Source: Saussurea involucrata (lineage: Eukaryota > Streptophyta > Magnoliopsida > Asterales > Asteraceae). From it: a DNA stretch of 64,000 bases. The notes under the pieces are model-generated. The model was not told where the DNA came from. It ran no database searches and was given only the letters and a program-made list of their open reading frames with translations. The DNA lies in contig CM066317.1 of the NCBI GenBank assembly GCA_033807775.1, positions 8,701,870 through 8,765,869 of the forward strand, given 5' to 3'. Of the stretch, positions 63,452 through 64,000 are shown in pieces (position 1 is the first letter of the stretch; each line of letters starts with the position of its first letter). The translations under genes and the position numbers were made by a program.

Positions 63452-64000
63452 TGTAACATCCTGATTTTTGAACTTTTAAGATAAATATGAAAAATAGGAC
63501 TTTGGATTAAATCCTATATTTTATAGTCTTGTTGGATGGAGAATTCAAATACGAGTCCAACGAGCCTTTTCGGAGCGAAAACGGAGCTAAAACGAAGAAG
63601 TTATGGCCAAAACAACTTTCGGTACAATCTCGGCTAAAGTGACCAGCGAAAGTGACACTTGTGTCACTCTCGCGTGTCACTCTCGCCGATTTTGTACCGA
63701 GAGCCATTTGACCCCGGCGAGAGTGCCCAGCAAAAGTGACACTTGTGTCACTCTCGCACGTCACTTTAGCCGTCGGGTACCTGGAGCATAAAAACATGAT
63801 TTTCACCATTTCAACCCATTTTTCATTTCCCACTTCTTCTCCTTCAACCCTTTCTCTCCCAAACCGAAACCCTAATCCCCCAAAGTCAATTTTTAGCCAT
63901 TTAGCCACAAGATTCGAAATTTGGAAGTGATTTCTTCATCTACCATGGTTTTGGGAAACAAATCTTGAAACCCTTTCACTTCATCTTCTTCACCCAAAGC
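63452..64000 (+). mobile_element. Partial LTR (Tekay/Del-like), cut by the window end
   Basis: It starts TGTAACATCCTGATTTTTG. From 63600 it parallels the LARD LTR: TGACCAGCGAAAGTGACACT against TGACCAGCGACTATGACAGT, and later CTCTCCCAAACCGAAACCCT. The motif array (63636-63775) uses GCGAAAGTGACAC/GTGTCACTCTCGC. Either a complete element or a solo LTR continues beyond 64000. Frames on both strands here are repeat products. Confidence 0.75.

Overview
This is a nuclear window from a flowering plant. It is rich in introns and AT, has plant splice signals, and is crowded with LTR retrotransposons, MITEs, Helitrons and SINEs. The transposon repertoire and the GRF zinc-finger and MULE pair suggest Asteraceae or a close eudicot, but that placement is an inference. 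Only three coding units look intact and not obviously part of a retroelement: a chloroplast chaperone gene (ClpC, 5350-10603, +), a LOB-domain transcription factor gene (48252-48719, -), and a small two-exon GRF zinc-finger gene (2496-2856, -) carried on the opposite strand inside a MULE transposon.

Layout. 192-3148: Mutator-like element with 210-bp terminal inverted repeats and a perfect 9-bp target duplication. It carries a gutted transposase, the antisense GRF gene, and a 1000-bp solo LTR with a perfect 5-bp duplication. 4110-10751: ClpC with promoter, a non-coding first exon, nine coding exons and one GC-AG intron; several of its introns hold MITEs. 10797-13255: MITE, SINE and AT-rich relics. 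13261-34085: a nested retrotransposon complex in which every layer has a perfect target duplication. A non-coding LTR element (LARD type, LTRs about 2.7 kb) carries one solo LTR in each of its LTRs. Its internal region holds an antisense gag-protease-only Gypsy element, and one LTR of that element holds a 368-bp TRIM.

34258-44207: a PIF/Harbinger-type MITE split by a very young gag-only Copia element (34419-38773, LTRs differing at about 2 of 1200 positions) and by two nested Helitrons (38960-44183). 44433-51711: small elements, SINEs, and the LOB-domain gene. 51712-56863: a Copia element of autonomous layout whose polyprotein is broken by stops and frameshifts. 57052-63451: CACTA-, Mutator- and hAT-type MITEs, a SINE and simple repeats. 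63452 to the end: the first 549 bp of an LTR related to the LARD element.

The most unusual theme crosses families. At least six unrelated retroelement LTRs or leaders, plus one MITE, each hold a private array of short (8-16 bp) CpG-containing motifs, in most cases in both orientations. The motif differs from family to family while the architecture recurs. A second theme is that most of the LTR elements here are non-autonomous (gag-only, gag-protease-only, LARD, TRIM) and would need proteins from elsewhere in the genome to move.
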